Below are positions 44,579-52,787 of a DNA stretch of 64,000 bases, one piece after another (the first letter of the stretch is position 1; every line of letters starts with the position of its first letter). A program made the translations under genes and the position numbers. Under the pieces are notes generated by a model that worked only from the letters and a program-made list of their open reading frames with translations, did no database searches and was not told where the DNA came from. Source of the DNA: JAIRVZ01 sp031553755 (GTDB lineage: Bacteria > Bacteroidota > Bacteroidia > Bacteroidales > Azobacteroidaceae); the NCBI GenBank assembly GCA_031553755.1, contig JAVBKZ010000027.1:1-64000 (forward strand), read 5' to 3'.

Positions 44579-44586
44579 CAAAGATA
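44579..44586 (-). promoter_or_regulatory. Promoter -7 box for the glyS operon
   Basis: Minus strand TATCTTTG, about 96 bases upstream of the glyS ATG. The segment between holds a low-complexity string of GTTATGA/GTTATAA-like words. Confidence 0.5.
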
Positions 44587-44652
44587 AACAATTATTTTCG
44601 AAAACTTTAATTTGAAGGATAAGCTTGGTAAGTTGAAAAATGCTTACAAATA

Positions 44653-45627
44653 TCAACCGATATACGTTTCCAACAACTTACATTCTGCTGCCGGTTTGAT
44701 GGTTATATTTTGACAAACAGCCGGAACTAAAACGGTTTGGCCTTGGTGAAGTTCTATCTTATTTCCTGAATTGTCTTCCAATGAAAGTTTTCCCTGCATA
44801 CATATATATATGGAGAAAGAACTCCTTGAATTTAATTCAATTTTTTTCTCGTTCTTTATTTCGATTAAATTTGTTGTGAAATAAGGACATTCGACCAATG
44901 ATTGTATCGCGTCGGTTTGAGGAGTATAATCCAGTTTATAATCGGGATAAATCTGATAATCAATCGCGTCTTTCGCTAATTCGGTATGCAGTTCGCGTGG
45001 ATTTCCTTGGGCGTCTTTGCGGTTAAAATCGTAAATTCGGTAAGTAATGTCGGATGTCTGCTGTATTTCGGCGATAAAACATCCGGCTCCAATGGCATGA
45101 ACACGACCTGCGGGAAGGAAAAATACATCTCCTGTTTTAACATCATGCTTGGCTAAAGTGTCGGTAAAAGTATTGTTTTCAACACTTTGAATGTATTCTG
45201 CGGATGTTAGTTGTTTGGCAAATCCGGAATAAAGAAAAGCTTCGGGCATCGCGTCTACTACATACCACATTTCAGTTTTCCCGAATGAATTGTGTCGTTT
45301 TTTTGCTAATTCGTCATCAGGATGAACCTGAATGGAAAGCGCGTCTTTCGCGTCGATGAATTTAATTAACAACGGAAAGGATTTCCCAAATCGTTTTACT
45401 ACGTTTTCTCCAAGCAAATCATTGCCGTATTGTTCGATTAAATCATCTAATGATTTTCCTTTTAATATTCCGTTGGCGACAACTGAAACATTATTTTTCA
45501 CATGGGAGACTTCCCAACTTTCACCGATTCCATCTTGCAATGGTTGGATTTCTTTGAATGTACAAATTTTATTTCCTCCCCAAAGTACGGATTTGAGGAT
45601 AGGTTCGAAAGTGATAGGGTATAACAT
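44653..45627 (-). CDS. manA: Type I mannose-6-phosphate isomerase
   Basis: Interconverts mannose 6-phosphate and fructose 6-phosphate, supplying precursors for GDP-mannose. The 324-residue cupin-fold protein has the zinc ligands in LSIQVHPDDE (Gln, His), KTEMWYV (Glu) and PAGRVHAIGAGC (His). The C-terminal cupin lobe is short, as in the Bacillus-type enzyme. It follows glgB on the same strand; the gap between them (45628-45681) is an A-rich string of AAAAGATAAAACTA-like words. Confidence 0.93.
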   Translation of the reverse strand: MLYPITFEPILKSVLWGGNKICTFKEIQPLQDGIGESWEVSHVKNNVSVVANGILKGKSLDDLIEQYGNDLLGENVVKRFGKSFPLLIKFIDAKDALSIQVHPDDELAKKRHNSFGKTEMWYVVDAMPEAFLYSGFAKQLTSAEYIQSVENNTFTDTLAKHDVKTGDVFFLPAGRVHAIGAGCFIAEIQQTSDITYRIYDFNRKDAQGNPRELHTELAKDAIDYQIYPDYKLDYTPQTDAIQSLVECPYFTTNLIEIKNEKKIELNSRSSFSIYICMQGKLSLEDNSGNKIELHQGQTVLVPAVCQNITIKPAAECKLLETYIG

Positions 45628-45681
45628 AAAAAGATAAAAACTAAAAGATAAAACTAAAAGCTGAAAACAGAAAACTAAACT

Positions 45682-47691
45682 TTATATTTTTTTCAAAACC
45701 ATCGCGGTGCGGGCAGGTAAATACAGTTTAAGCCATTCTTTTTTTTCTTTTTTATATAAAGGATCGGATTGAGTAAAATGTATTTGCGAATCATCGTTTA
45801 AGCCGAAACCTCCAAAAGCAGGACTGTCACTATTTAATACAACTTTATATTCTCCGGGATAAGGAGTCAGGATACCATAACCGTTGAAAGATTTTTCAGG
45901 ATTGAAATTGAACACGAAAATATAATCTTTCCGTTGATAAGCCAACACTTGATCTCCATTGTTATCCCACAATTTCAGGATCGGGAGCTTTTGAAAGTTT
46001 TTTATTCCTTTAATCAAGCGAATCATCGCTTTGTCAAAATCACCTAAATAATGATATTTTAAGTCTTGGTTATCGACTAAATTCCATTGACGACGGGCGT
46101 ATTTATACGACCAACCGTTGTCTTTCCTGGGAAAATCAACCCATTCGGGATGTCCGAATTCATTGCCCATGAAGTTGAGGTATCCTCCGTTAATGGTTGA
46201 TAAAGTTACTAAACGGATCATTTTATGTAAAGCTAACCCTCTGTTTACTGTGAGGTTTTGATCGCCTTTGTGCATGTGCCAATACATATCGGCGTCTATC
46301 AGCCAAAAAATCAGTGTTTTATCTCCTACAAGCGCTTGGTCGTGACTTTCGGCATAACTGATTGTCTTTTCATCGGCGCGCCTGTTTGTAGTTTCCCACC
46401 AAATAGCCGATGGATGCCAATCCTGATCTTTCTTTTCTTTTAATGTTTTAATCCAGAAATCAGGAATATTCATCGCCATACGGTAATCAAATCCGTATCC
46501 TCCATCTTCTACGGATGTGGCTAAACCGGGCATTCCGCTTACTTCTTCTGCGATAGTGATGGCATAAGGATTTATTTCATGGATAAGTTTATTCGCTAAT
46601 GTAAGATAAGCAATCGCGTCTCCGTCCTGATGTCCGTTGTAATAATCGCCATAACCGCCAAAATTTTCACCTAAGCCATGGCTATAATATAACATTGAGG
46701 TTACTCCGTCGAAACGGAATCCATCGAATTTATATTCTTCCATCCAAAATTTACAATTCGAAAGGAGAAAATGTAAAACCTCATTTTTACCGTAATTAAA
46801 ACAAAGGGAATCCCAAGCCTGATGTTCCCTGCGTTTCGGATTTTCGTGAAAATATTGAGAGAAAGTGCCATCGAATCTTCCAAGTCCTTCCGATTCATTT
46901 TTTACCGCGTGAGAATGAACGATATCCATGATAACGGCTATCCCTAATTCGTGCGCCGTATCGATTAATTCTTTCAGTTCTTCGGGTGTGCCGAATCTTG
47001 AAGAGGCGGCGAAAAAACTCGAAACATGATAACCAAACGAGCCATAATAAGGATGTTCTTGTATCGCCATGATTTGTATGGCGTTGTATCCGTCTTCGGC
47101 GATGCGGGGCAATACTTTTTCTTTGAATTCTCTGTATGTACCGACTTTTTCTTCTTCCGCAGCCATTCCGATATGGCATTCGTAAATTAACAGGGGGGAT
47201 GTATTCGGTTTGAATTTCCGGGTTTTAAATTGATATGATTTTTCAGGATTCCATACCTGAGCGCTGAAAATGTAAGTTTGTTCATCTTGAACAACTCTTC
47301 TCGTCCATGCGGGAATCCGTTCGCCCGAACCTCCATCCCAATATACTTTCAATTTGTATAGGTCTTCATGACGTAATAATTGTTCGGGGAGAGTAATTTC
47401 CCAAACACCGTTTTCCAACTTATTCAATTTGTAATTATCAGATTCTTTCCAATTGCTGAAAGTTCCTATCATATAGATACTTGTCGCGTTTGGAGCCCAT
47501 TCCCTGAAAACCCAACCTCCGGAAGTTTTATGCAATCCAAAATACAAGTATCCGGACGCGAAATTACCCAAAGGTTCTTTTCCGTTATGTGTTAATTGAT
47601 TTTCTTTTTCAAGGTAATATTTATACCTTCCTTCGATGGCTTCTTTATACGGCTCAAGCCAAGTGTCGTTTTTTATTAAATTGAGCATCAT
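45682..47691 (-). CDS. glgB: 1,4-alpha-glucan branching enzyme (GH13)
   Basis: Introduces alpha-1,6 branches into glycogen. The 669-residue protein has an N-terminal CBM48-type domain (about 60-145), a GH13 catalytic barrel with VIMDIVHSHAVKN, the nucleophile region FDGFRFDGVTSMLY, the acid region ITIAEEVSGMPG and YAESHDQALVGDKT, and a C-terminal beta domain. The motifs match the eukaryotic-like GlgB group often found in Bacteroidota. It is transcribed toward manA. Confidence 0.95.
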   Translation of the reverse strand: MMLNLIKNDTWLEPYKEAIEGRYKYYLEKENQLTHNGKEPLGNFASGYLYFGLHKTSGGWVFREWAPNATSIYMIGTFSNWKESDNYKLNKLENGVWEITLPEQLLRHEDLYKLKVYWDGGSGERIPAWTRRVVQDEQTYIFSAQVWNPEKSYQFKTRKFKPNTSPLLIYECHIGMAAEEEKVGTYREFKEKVLPRIAEDGYNAIQIMAIQEHPYYGSFGYHVSSFFAASSRFGTPEELKELIDTAHELGIAVIMDIVHSHAVKNESEGLGRFDGTFSQYFHENPKRREHQAWDSLCFNYGKNEVLHFLLSNCKFWMEEYKFDGFRFDGVTSMLYYSHGLGENFGGYGDYYNGHQDGDAIAYLTLANKLIHEINPYAITIAEEVSGMPGLATSVEDGGYGFDYRMAMNIPDFWIKTLKEKKDQDWHPSAIWWETTNRRADEKTISYAESHDQALVGDKTLIFWLIDADMYWHMHKGDQNLTVNRGLALHKMIRLVTLSTINGGYLNFMGNEFGHPEWVDFPRKDNGWSYKYARRQWNLVDNQDLKYHYLGDFDKAMIRLIKGIKNFQKLPILKLWDNNGDQVLAYQRKDYIFVFNFNPEKSFNGYGILTPYPGEYKVVLNSDSPAFGGFGLNDDSQIHFTQSDPLYKKEKKEWLKLYLPARTAMVLKKI

Positions 47692-47801
47692 ATTGGTAGT
47701 TTTAAAATACGACTAAAATCCTATTTATTTTTTTGAGATTAAATTAAAATTTTATTCATCAATTACTTTTATTCATTTATCTAAACATCTTTTTAAACTA
47801 C

Positions 47802-48326
47802 TTAATTCAGGATATTTTCGTAGTAAGACAGATATTTTTTCAATGATTCATCATTGATATTAAGAGAGACTATCATATTAGAAAAATAACCTTTGTCTTC
47901 ATTGTTTACAATGTATTCCACAGAATCACATTGATCCACAATAACCATTTTTATTGCATCATAATTGTCTATATTAATTATCTCTTCCCTTTTATGTGTA
48001 TTGTGAATAATTATGTATTCTTTTAATTCAGCAAATTGTTTTGTATTTGCTATATAATTATTACAATAAATTTCAAAAAATGGATTACTATGCATAGATG
48101 CTGTTTCTTTTCTAAAATAAGTATGAAAAAAAGTAGAATCTTTTTCTGATGTCCGAATTAATGTAAATTTCTTAATTTTATTTGTTTCACCCACATAATT
48201 AATCCAAATATATCCAGGTAAGCAATCTTGATTTTCTTGAATTAAACTTGATTTTTCCTTATTTAAACAGGAACAAAAAAAAATATTTGAAAAAATTATT
48301 ACAATTATCAATATTTTTGTTTTCAT
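47802..48326 (-). CDS. Small lipoprotein of unknown function
   Basis: A 174-residue protein with a lipoprotein signal (lipobox FFCSC, about Cys20). The remainder has no motif that I recognise. It overlaps the RHS-tail gene by four bases and is the last of three minus-strand genes (49106-50200, 48323-49081, this one). By position it could be a partner or protective protein for the gene before it, but nothing in the sequence proves that. Confidence 0.65.
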   Translation of the reverse strand: MKTKILIIVIIFSNIFFCSCLNKEKSSLIQENQDCLPGYIWINYVGETNKIKKFTLIRTSEKDSTFFHTYFRKETASMHSNPFFEIYCNNYIANTKQFAELKEYIIIHNTHKREEIINIDNYDAIKMVIVDQCDSVEYIVNNEDKGYFSNMIVSLNINDESLKKYLSYYENILN

Positions 48327-49081
48327 TTTATTTTATTTATTGTTTGCCTGTGAAACGAAGAAGGTTTCACTACGCTTATGGGATTAACTGTCATAATTCC
48401 ATTTTTAACAGAAAATCCATATCTCAACGTGAATTTTGGGGCATAGATGCCTTTACCTGAAACGCCTGAATTGGGGGCGAAAGTTTGATTCACTCTTTGT
48501 ATTCCTAACGGATCTCCAATCAATGATAATTCTGCATCAAAACTCCCATTTGTATGAATTTCACTCGGCTCGTCATGATATGTAATATTATATCCATTTT
48601 TATCTTTGGAAATCTCGTTTTCATCCTTATCCTGATAATAGGGATAATTCGCCTGTCCTTCTTTAGATTTACTATCATAATCAACAATTTGTTTTCCATT
48701 ACCGTCTCTTTCTACCGTTTGAATCCAATTGTAAGAACTTTCTTTAGAGTTTGGTTCTGAATATCCTATATCAATCACTAAATGGTTTGTATTAGATTCT
48801 GTAGAGTAAGGTTTAAATGCGATAATTGAAATGCCCATATATTCTGTTCCGATATACTTATATCCTTTGGGTACATTATCTTTATTTATATTCTTATACC
48901 AGGAAACATTACCGTCTTCATCTTCAATCCAATCCCTTCCGTCCGGATCAATTCTGTTCACAGGGTTGTTGCCACAATAGCTATACGGAGACAACCAGGG
49001 ATAGCCATATGACGAATTTATAGAAAATAAAGACGTAATGCCAATGATTGCAGTAGTAATAAAAATTTGTCTTGTTTTCAT
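48323..49081 (-). CDS. Exported orphan RHS-tail protein
   Basis: A 252-residue protein. A signal peptide (1-26) leads directly into an RHS repeat-associated core end, SPYSYCGNNPVNRIDPDGRDW (about 31-51), normally found at the end of very long RHS proteins just before a variable effector domain. Here no YD repeats precede it. The remaining 200 residues, with WIQTVERDGNGKQ, YHDEPSEI and a closing beta-rich part, match no family I know. It may be a detached tail fused to a new signal peptide. It overlaps a lipoprotein gene, so an effector/immunity-like pair is possible but unproven. Confidence 0.7.
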   Translation of the reverse strand: MKTRQIFITTAIIGITSLFSINSSYGYPWLSPYSYCGNNPVNRIDPDGRDWIEDEDGNVSWYKNINKDNVPKGYKYIGTEYMGISIIAFKPYSTESNTNHLVIDIGYSEPNSKESSYNWIQTVERDGNGKQIVDYDSKSKEGQANYPYYQDKDENEISKDKNGYNITYHDEPSEIHTNGSFDAELSLIGDPLGIQRVNQTFAPNSGVSGKGIYAPKFTLRYGFSVKNGIMTVNPISVVKPSSFHRQTINKIK

Positions 49082-49105
49082 AATATCAAAATTTTAAATG
49101 GTTTT

Positions 49106-50200
49106 TTATTCTATTTGGGATTTTATTTCTTGTTTTTTCCTTACTTCTGCACCTGCCTCTTCAAGTTTATTGTTCAAATCTTCACTCATTTCTTCCCATC
49201 CTAAATGTTCCAGCTGTTTCAAAATCTTTTTTATTTGGCTTTCAAGGTATAGGGTCTGACTATCCATCCTATATCCGTTATGTTCTAAATGTTTCATGAG
49301 GGCCATATCAAGAGATTTACCTTTAATTATAAGGGCTTTAGGGTTTTGAGGATAATATTCTAACGATTTATCGGTACACAACAATGTGAAATCGTCATAA
49401 ATCCGGTATTTTTTCCAATAACCGAATGCAAGGTCTGCAAGTTGGGATGCAACTGTTTCTTTATCTGTCAGCGGGTAGAGGTAAACTTTGTTCTCAATTG
49501 TTTTTTCACTTATTTCAAAATTTTCTTTAATCGAAAATTCAGGTACTAATTGATGTGAGGTAAGCTCTATATTGACCCAATCTTCTGGAAAGAGATTGTC
49601 CTCATCACGATAGCGAATAAAAACATGCTGAGGTGCATATGCAATATATGCATCCGCATCAACAGCTTCCGCAAGAACTCTATAGTACATGGGTAGAGAA
49701 CGACATTGTCCTGAATGTGTCTGCATAACTTTACTTACAAATTGCTGAGTAAAGTCTTCTGTCGCTTCGGCATCGCTAAAATTGTATATAAACGGCTTGT
49801 GTCCATTACCGGAATAAGGGAGGAAAAAGTATTCGATAAGCGACATATTTTTAGCAGTCTTGTATTTTTCCATTTTATTTGCTCTTATAAATCTTTTGAC
49901 GAAATCAGCTGTATTGTTTATTGTTTTGCAAAATTCTTCATAATCCAATTTCCCATCAAGATAAGCCCACTCTGCAAGGAAAACAGCCCGTTTGATACTC
50001 AAAGGCTGTCTGCTTCCGAGCATATCGGATATTTCGGTATACGCAGAATCGTATAGAGAACTTTGTGTACTATTTTGAATAAGTGGAGTAATCGCTTTGC
50101 TATTGCTCATAAAAGCAGTTTTTCTCGGTTCTGAATTGTATAATTGGACATTCAGTTGAGAAAAGAGAATAAAAGGCAATATACAAGTTAACTTCCTCAT
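49106..50200 (-). CDS. Exported transglutaminase-like (cysteine-protease-fold) protein
   Basis: A 364-residue protein with a likely signal peptide (1-22). The middle carries a transglutaminase-like triad: Cys166 in HSGQCRSLP, His192 in APQHVFIRY, and a WVNIELT segment (Asn210/Glu212). The C-terminal part (about 245-364) is helical, with a TPR-like NPKALIIKGKSL stretch and a charged coiled-coil tail. Such proteins act as proteases, amidases or crosslinkers; the substrate is unknown. It is the first gene of a three-gene unit with the RHS-tail gene, 24 bases apart. Confidence 0.72.
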   Translation of the reverse strand: MRKLTCILPFILFSQLNVQLYNSEPRKTAFMSNSKAITPLIQNSTQSSLYDSAYTEISDMLGSRQPLSIKRAVFLAEWAYLDGKLDYEEFCKTINNTADFVKRFIRANKMEKYKTAKNMSLIEYFFLPYSGNGHKPFIYNFSDAEATEDFTQQFVSKVMQTHSGQCRSLPMYYRVLAEAVDADAYIAYAPQHVFIRYRDEDNLFPEDWVNIELTSHQLVPEFSIKENFEISEKTIENKVYLYPLTDKETVASQLADLAFGYWKKYRIYDDFTLLCTDKSLEYYPQNPKALIIKGKSLDMALMKHLEHNGYRMDSQTLYLESQIKKILKQLEHLGWEEMSEDLNNKLEEAGAEVRKKQEIKSQIE

Positions 50201-50300
50201 CTTTAATACATTTAATCAGCCAACATTATAAATTATGTTTTTTTGCTACCCTTATCCTTAGAATGAGGCATAATGTTCTTTATAGTTACTTTTTGAAAGA

Positions 50301-50747
50301 TTAATTCAATACCTTAATAATAATTTTCCGGATAGGGCCTTCTCCTACGCAGGGAGCGTGTCCGTCTTCAGGAAAGAAGATCACGAATTCTCCGGGCATT
50401 AAAGTGAAATAGGTAGTCGGCACATCCGCGAAAAATTCGATGTCTTTATCCGTATCAAAAGGAGCCTTCGTCTCAGTACAATTTTCACGGTCTTTCCATC
50501 CGAACGCTTCCGGGCATGAAACCGGCACTTGAATGTCGATGTATTTGTTGTGGACTTCCAACTTTGCCGCTTCTTTTGTTTTCAAATTGGTATCATTGAT
50601 GTTAACAATCAAAGCGTCACCGTTTAATTTTATCTTTCCGGCTTCTAATTGAGCGAAATCGGCCGAATTTAAATAATCAAAAGCTTGTTTGAAGTAAGGA
50701 TTGAGATTTTCGTAACGGTCTGAATTTTTTAAAGAATCGATAATCAT
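50301..50747 (-). CDS. YhcH/YjgK/YiaL family protein
   Basis: A 148-residue cupin-like protein of the DUF386 group. The family segments are HNKYIDIQVPVSCPEAFGW, FFADVPTTYFTLMPGEFVIFFPEDGHAPC and a closing IRKIIIKV. Members have been connected with sugar or sialic-acid metabolism; no specific substrate is evident here. The gap to tatD upstream contains a decamer-string repeat. Confidence 0.88.
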   Translation of the reverse strand: MIIDSLKNSDRYENLNPYFKQAFDYLNSADFAQLEAGKIKLNGDALIVNINDTNLKTKEAAKLEVHNKYIDIQVPVSCPEAFGWKDRENCTETKAPFDTDKDIEFFADVPTTYFTLMPGEFVIFFPEDGHAPCVGEGPIRKIIIKVLN

Positions 50748-50788
50748 AATATGAAATTTTAATTTATTAATGAGTAGACGGGTAATAA

Positions 50789-50813
50789 GTTGACAAGTAA
50801 ACGAGTTGACAAG
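50789..50813. repeat. Decamer-string repeat, copy 3
   Basis: GTTGACAAGTAAACGAGTTG and ACAAG repeat the words found at 15913-15946, and inverted at 16099-16141. Confidence 0.5.
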
Positions 50814-50859
50814 GTATATTTAACGACAACTCATGATACAATGATGACAAAGATAAAAT

Positions 50860-51636
50860 TTATTTATTAAATTTGAATAAATTGATGGCATTCCGTGTCG
50901 TATTTTCAGCTATAATTTCAGGAAATAGATTGTAAATTTTCGCTAATTCTCCGACAATTTGCTCTAAGTAAGCCGGTTCATTTCTTTTACCGCGATATGG
51001 AACCGGAGATAAATAAGGCGCGTCGGTTTCTAATACGATGCGATTCAGCGGAAATAAATCAAGATAATCCCTGAGTTTTGAATTTTTGAAAGTAACTACT
51101 CCATTTATTCCTACCATAAAATTTTCAAGAGAAAGTATTGTTTCCAATTCTTCTTTTTCGCCTCCGAAACTATGAAAAACACCGTGTAATTTTTCTTTTC
51201 CGACTTGTTCGATACATTCTATCACTTCCCGAAAAGCGTCCCGGTTATGGATCACAACTGGCAAATCGAATTCAATGCTCCAATTCAGTTGTTCGATAAA
51301 TGCCTTTTTTTGTTCTTCAATAAAAGTTTTATCCCAATACAAATCAATTCCTATTTCTCCGACAGCGATGTATTCCTGTTTTTTAAAATTAACCTTTATC
51401 GTTTCTAAATCAGATTGATAAGATTCCGTTACGCTTGTTGGATGTAATCCCATCATTGGATAACAGATTTGAGGATATTTATCGCGAAGAGCGTGCATTC
51501 TTTCGATAGATTCGACATCAATATTGGGCAACAATAGTTTTGAAATTCCTTTTTGTTGAGCCCTTAGTATGACATCCGATATGTCTGTGTCAAAATCGGG
51601 TTGATAGATATGCGTATGGGTATCTATTAAATTCAT
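50860..51636 (-). CDS. tatD: TatD-family metal-dependent deoxyribonuclease
   Basis: A 258-residue TIM-barrel hydrolase of the TatD/YcfH type. Metal ligands are seen in DTHTHIY (HxH), AVGEIGIDLYWD (Glu), VVIHNRD (His), VFHSFGG (His) and LETDAPYLSP (Asp). The family has 3'-5' DNase or general phosphoesterase activity. It lies seven bases downstream of the polyprenyl synthase gene and is surely in the same transcript. Confidence 0.92.
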   Translation of the reverse strand: MNLIDTHTHIYQPDFDTDISDVILRAQQKGISKLLLPNIDVESIERMHALRDKYPQICYPMMGLHPTSVTESYQSDLETIKVNFKKQEYIAVGEIGIDLYWDKTFIEEQKKAFIEQLNWSIEFDLPVVIHNRDAFREVIECIEQVGKEKLHGVFHSFGGEKEELETILSLENFMVGINGVVTFKNSKLRDYLDLFPLNRIVLETDAPYLSPVPYRGKRNEPAYLEQIVGELAKIYNLFPEIIAENTTRNAINLFKFNK

Positions 51637-51643
51637 CTTTTTT

Positions 51644-52618
51644 TTAGGATTCCCTGCTTTTCAATTGTCGCGCAAAACGGAGTAATTCTACCTTTTTATC
51701 TTCTTCTACATTAACCGCCCGCAAAGATGCCAACGCTTTTTCGTAGTATTCCGCGATTTTATTTTCGGCAATAGCTTTTACATTCAAATTGTCGTATACC
51801 TTTGTTACCGTTTTTATTTTGAAATCCGGATTGGTAACCTCATTTTCTATTTGATTCAATAATTCTTTTTTATCTTCTCCTTCCGCCAAATTTAATGCGT
51901 GAATCAGCAAAAAAGTTTTTTTATTGCAAAGAATATCACCTCCTATTTGTTTTCCGAAAACTTCAGGATCACCATAAACGTCCAATAAATCGTCTTTGAT
52001 TTGAAAAGCCAAACCGATGTTTACTCCGAAATCATAAAGCGATCCCGCATCCGAATCATTTGATCCTCCGATAATTGCTCCGGTTTTCAATGCCGCGCCC
52101 AACAAGACGGCGGTTTTCAGTTTGATCATTTTAAGGTATTCTTCTACGGAAACATCCATCCGGGTTTCAAAATCCATGTCGTATTGCTGACCTTCAAAAA
52201 TTTCCATCGCCGTAGCGGAAAATAAATCAAGCAACACTTTCAACTTTTCGGCAGGAGCTTTCGCCATATACTGATATGCCAACGTGAGCATGGCATCTCC
52301 CGAAAGAATCGCGACATTTTCGTTCCAAACACGGTATACGACCGGTTTTCCTCTGCGCATTTCGGCTTTATCCATCAAATCATCGTGCATCAATGTAAAA
52401 TTGTGATAGATTTCCCAGGCTAAAGCAGGATTTATCGCGTCCGGAATATCTTCTTTATACATTTCACATGCCAATAAAGTCAAAACCGGACGAATTTTTT
52501 TTCCTTTCAATGAAAGTATGTATTGAATAGGCGCATACAGGTTGCGTGGATTTTCAGGATATACGATTGTTCCTATTTTCTGATTGATGATTTCAAGCGC
52601 AGAATTAAATGATAGCAT
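51644..52618 (-). CDS. Polyprenyl synthetase (trans-isoprenyl diphosphate synthase)
   Basis: Makes linear isoprenoid diphosphates for quinones or carrier lipids. The 324-residue all-helical protein has the first Asp-rich motif DDLMD in HNFTLMHDDLMDKAEMRRGKP and the second DDLLD in AFQIKDDLLDVYGD. The chain length of the product cannot be fixed from sequence; it may be a geranylgeranyl or farnesyl type. It leads a two-gene unit with tatD and has a clear promoter. Confidence 0.93.
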   Translation of the reverse strand: MLSFNSALEIINQKIGTIVYPENPRNLYAPIQYILSLKGKKIRPVLTLLACEMYKEDIPDAINPALAWEIYHNFTLMHDDLMDKAEMRRGKPVVYRVWNENVAILSGDAMLTLAYQYMAKAPAEKLKVLLDLFSATAMEIFEGQQYDMDFETRMDVSVEEYLKMIKLKTAVLLGAALKTGAIIGGSNDSDAGSLYDFGVNIGLAFQIKDDLLDVYGDPEVFGKQIGGDILCNKKTFLLIHALNLAEGEDKKELLNQIENEVTNPDFKIKTVTKVYDNLNVKAIAENKIAEYYEKALASLRAVNVEEDKKVELLRFARQLKSRES

Positions 52619-52643
52619 AGATGAATATTTTTATTTGTAAAGC

Positions 52644-52673
52644 CAAAAGTAACATTTTTTTCGTAGTAGACAA
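52644..52673 (-). promoter_or_regulatory. Promoter of the polyprenyl synthetase/tatD unit
   Basis: Minus strand TTG (52673-52671), a 19-base spacer, then TACTTTTG (52651-52644). Confidence 0.7.
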
Positions 52674-52679
52674 TGAAGT

Positions 52680-52735
52680 TATCTTGACTTTTACAAAAGA
52701 TATAAAGTTATACGGAGTGATTATTCACAGAATAA
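52680..52735. repeat. ACGGAGT-type dispersed repeat, copy in the polyprenyl synthetase/TonB gap
   Basis: ACGGAGTGATTATTCACAGA (52713-52732) matches the minus strand of the element at 7743-7823 with one difference. TCTTGACTTTT just before it matches the segment near 11430. Confidence 0.5.
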
Positions 52736-52753
52736 ATTCTGATATAAAAAGTT

Positions 52754-52761
52754 TACATTTG
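52754..52761 (+). promoter_or_regulatory. Promoter -7 box for the TonB-dependent receptor gene
   Basis: TACATTTG, 26 bases before the ATG at 52788; the -33 region is weak. Confidence 0.5.
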
Positions 52762-52787
52762 CATCTCGAAAAATCAACATTTATCAA

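Noticed and set aside
44578..44640. Possible riboswitch or T-box before glyS
   Set aside because: A T-box specifier stem, AG bulge and terminator are not recognisable; only a -7 box and low-complexity words are seen.
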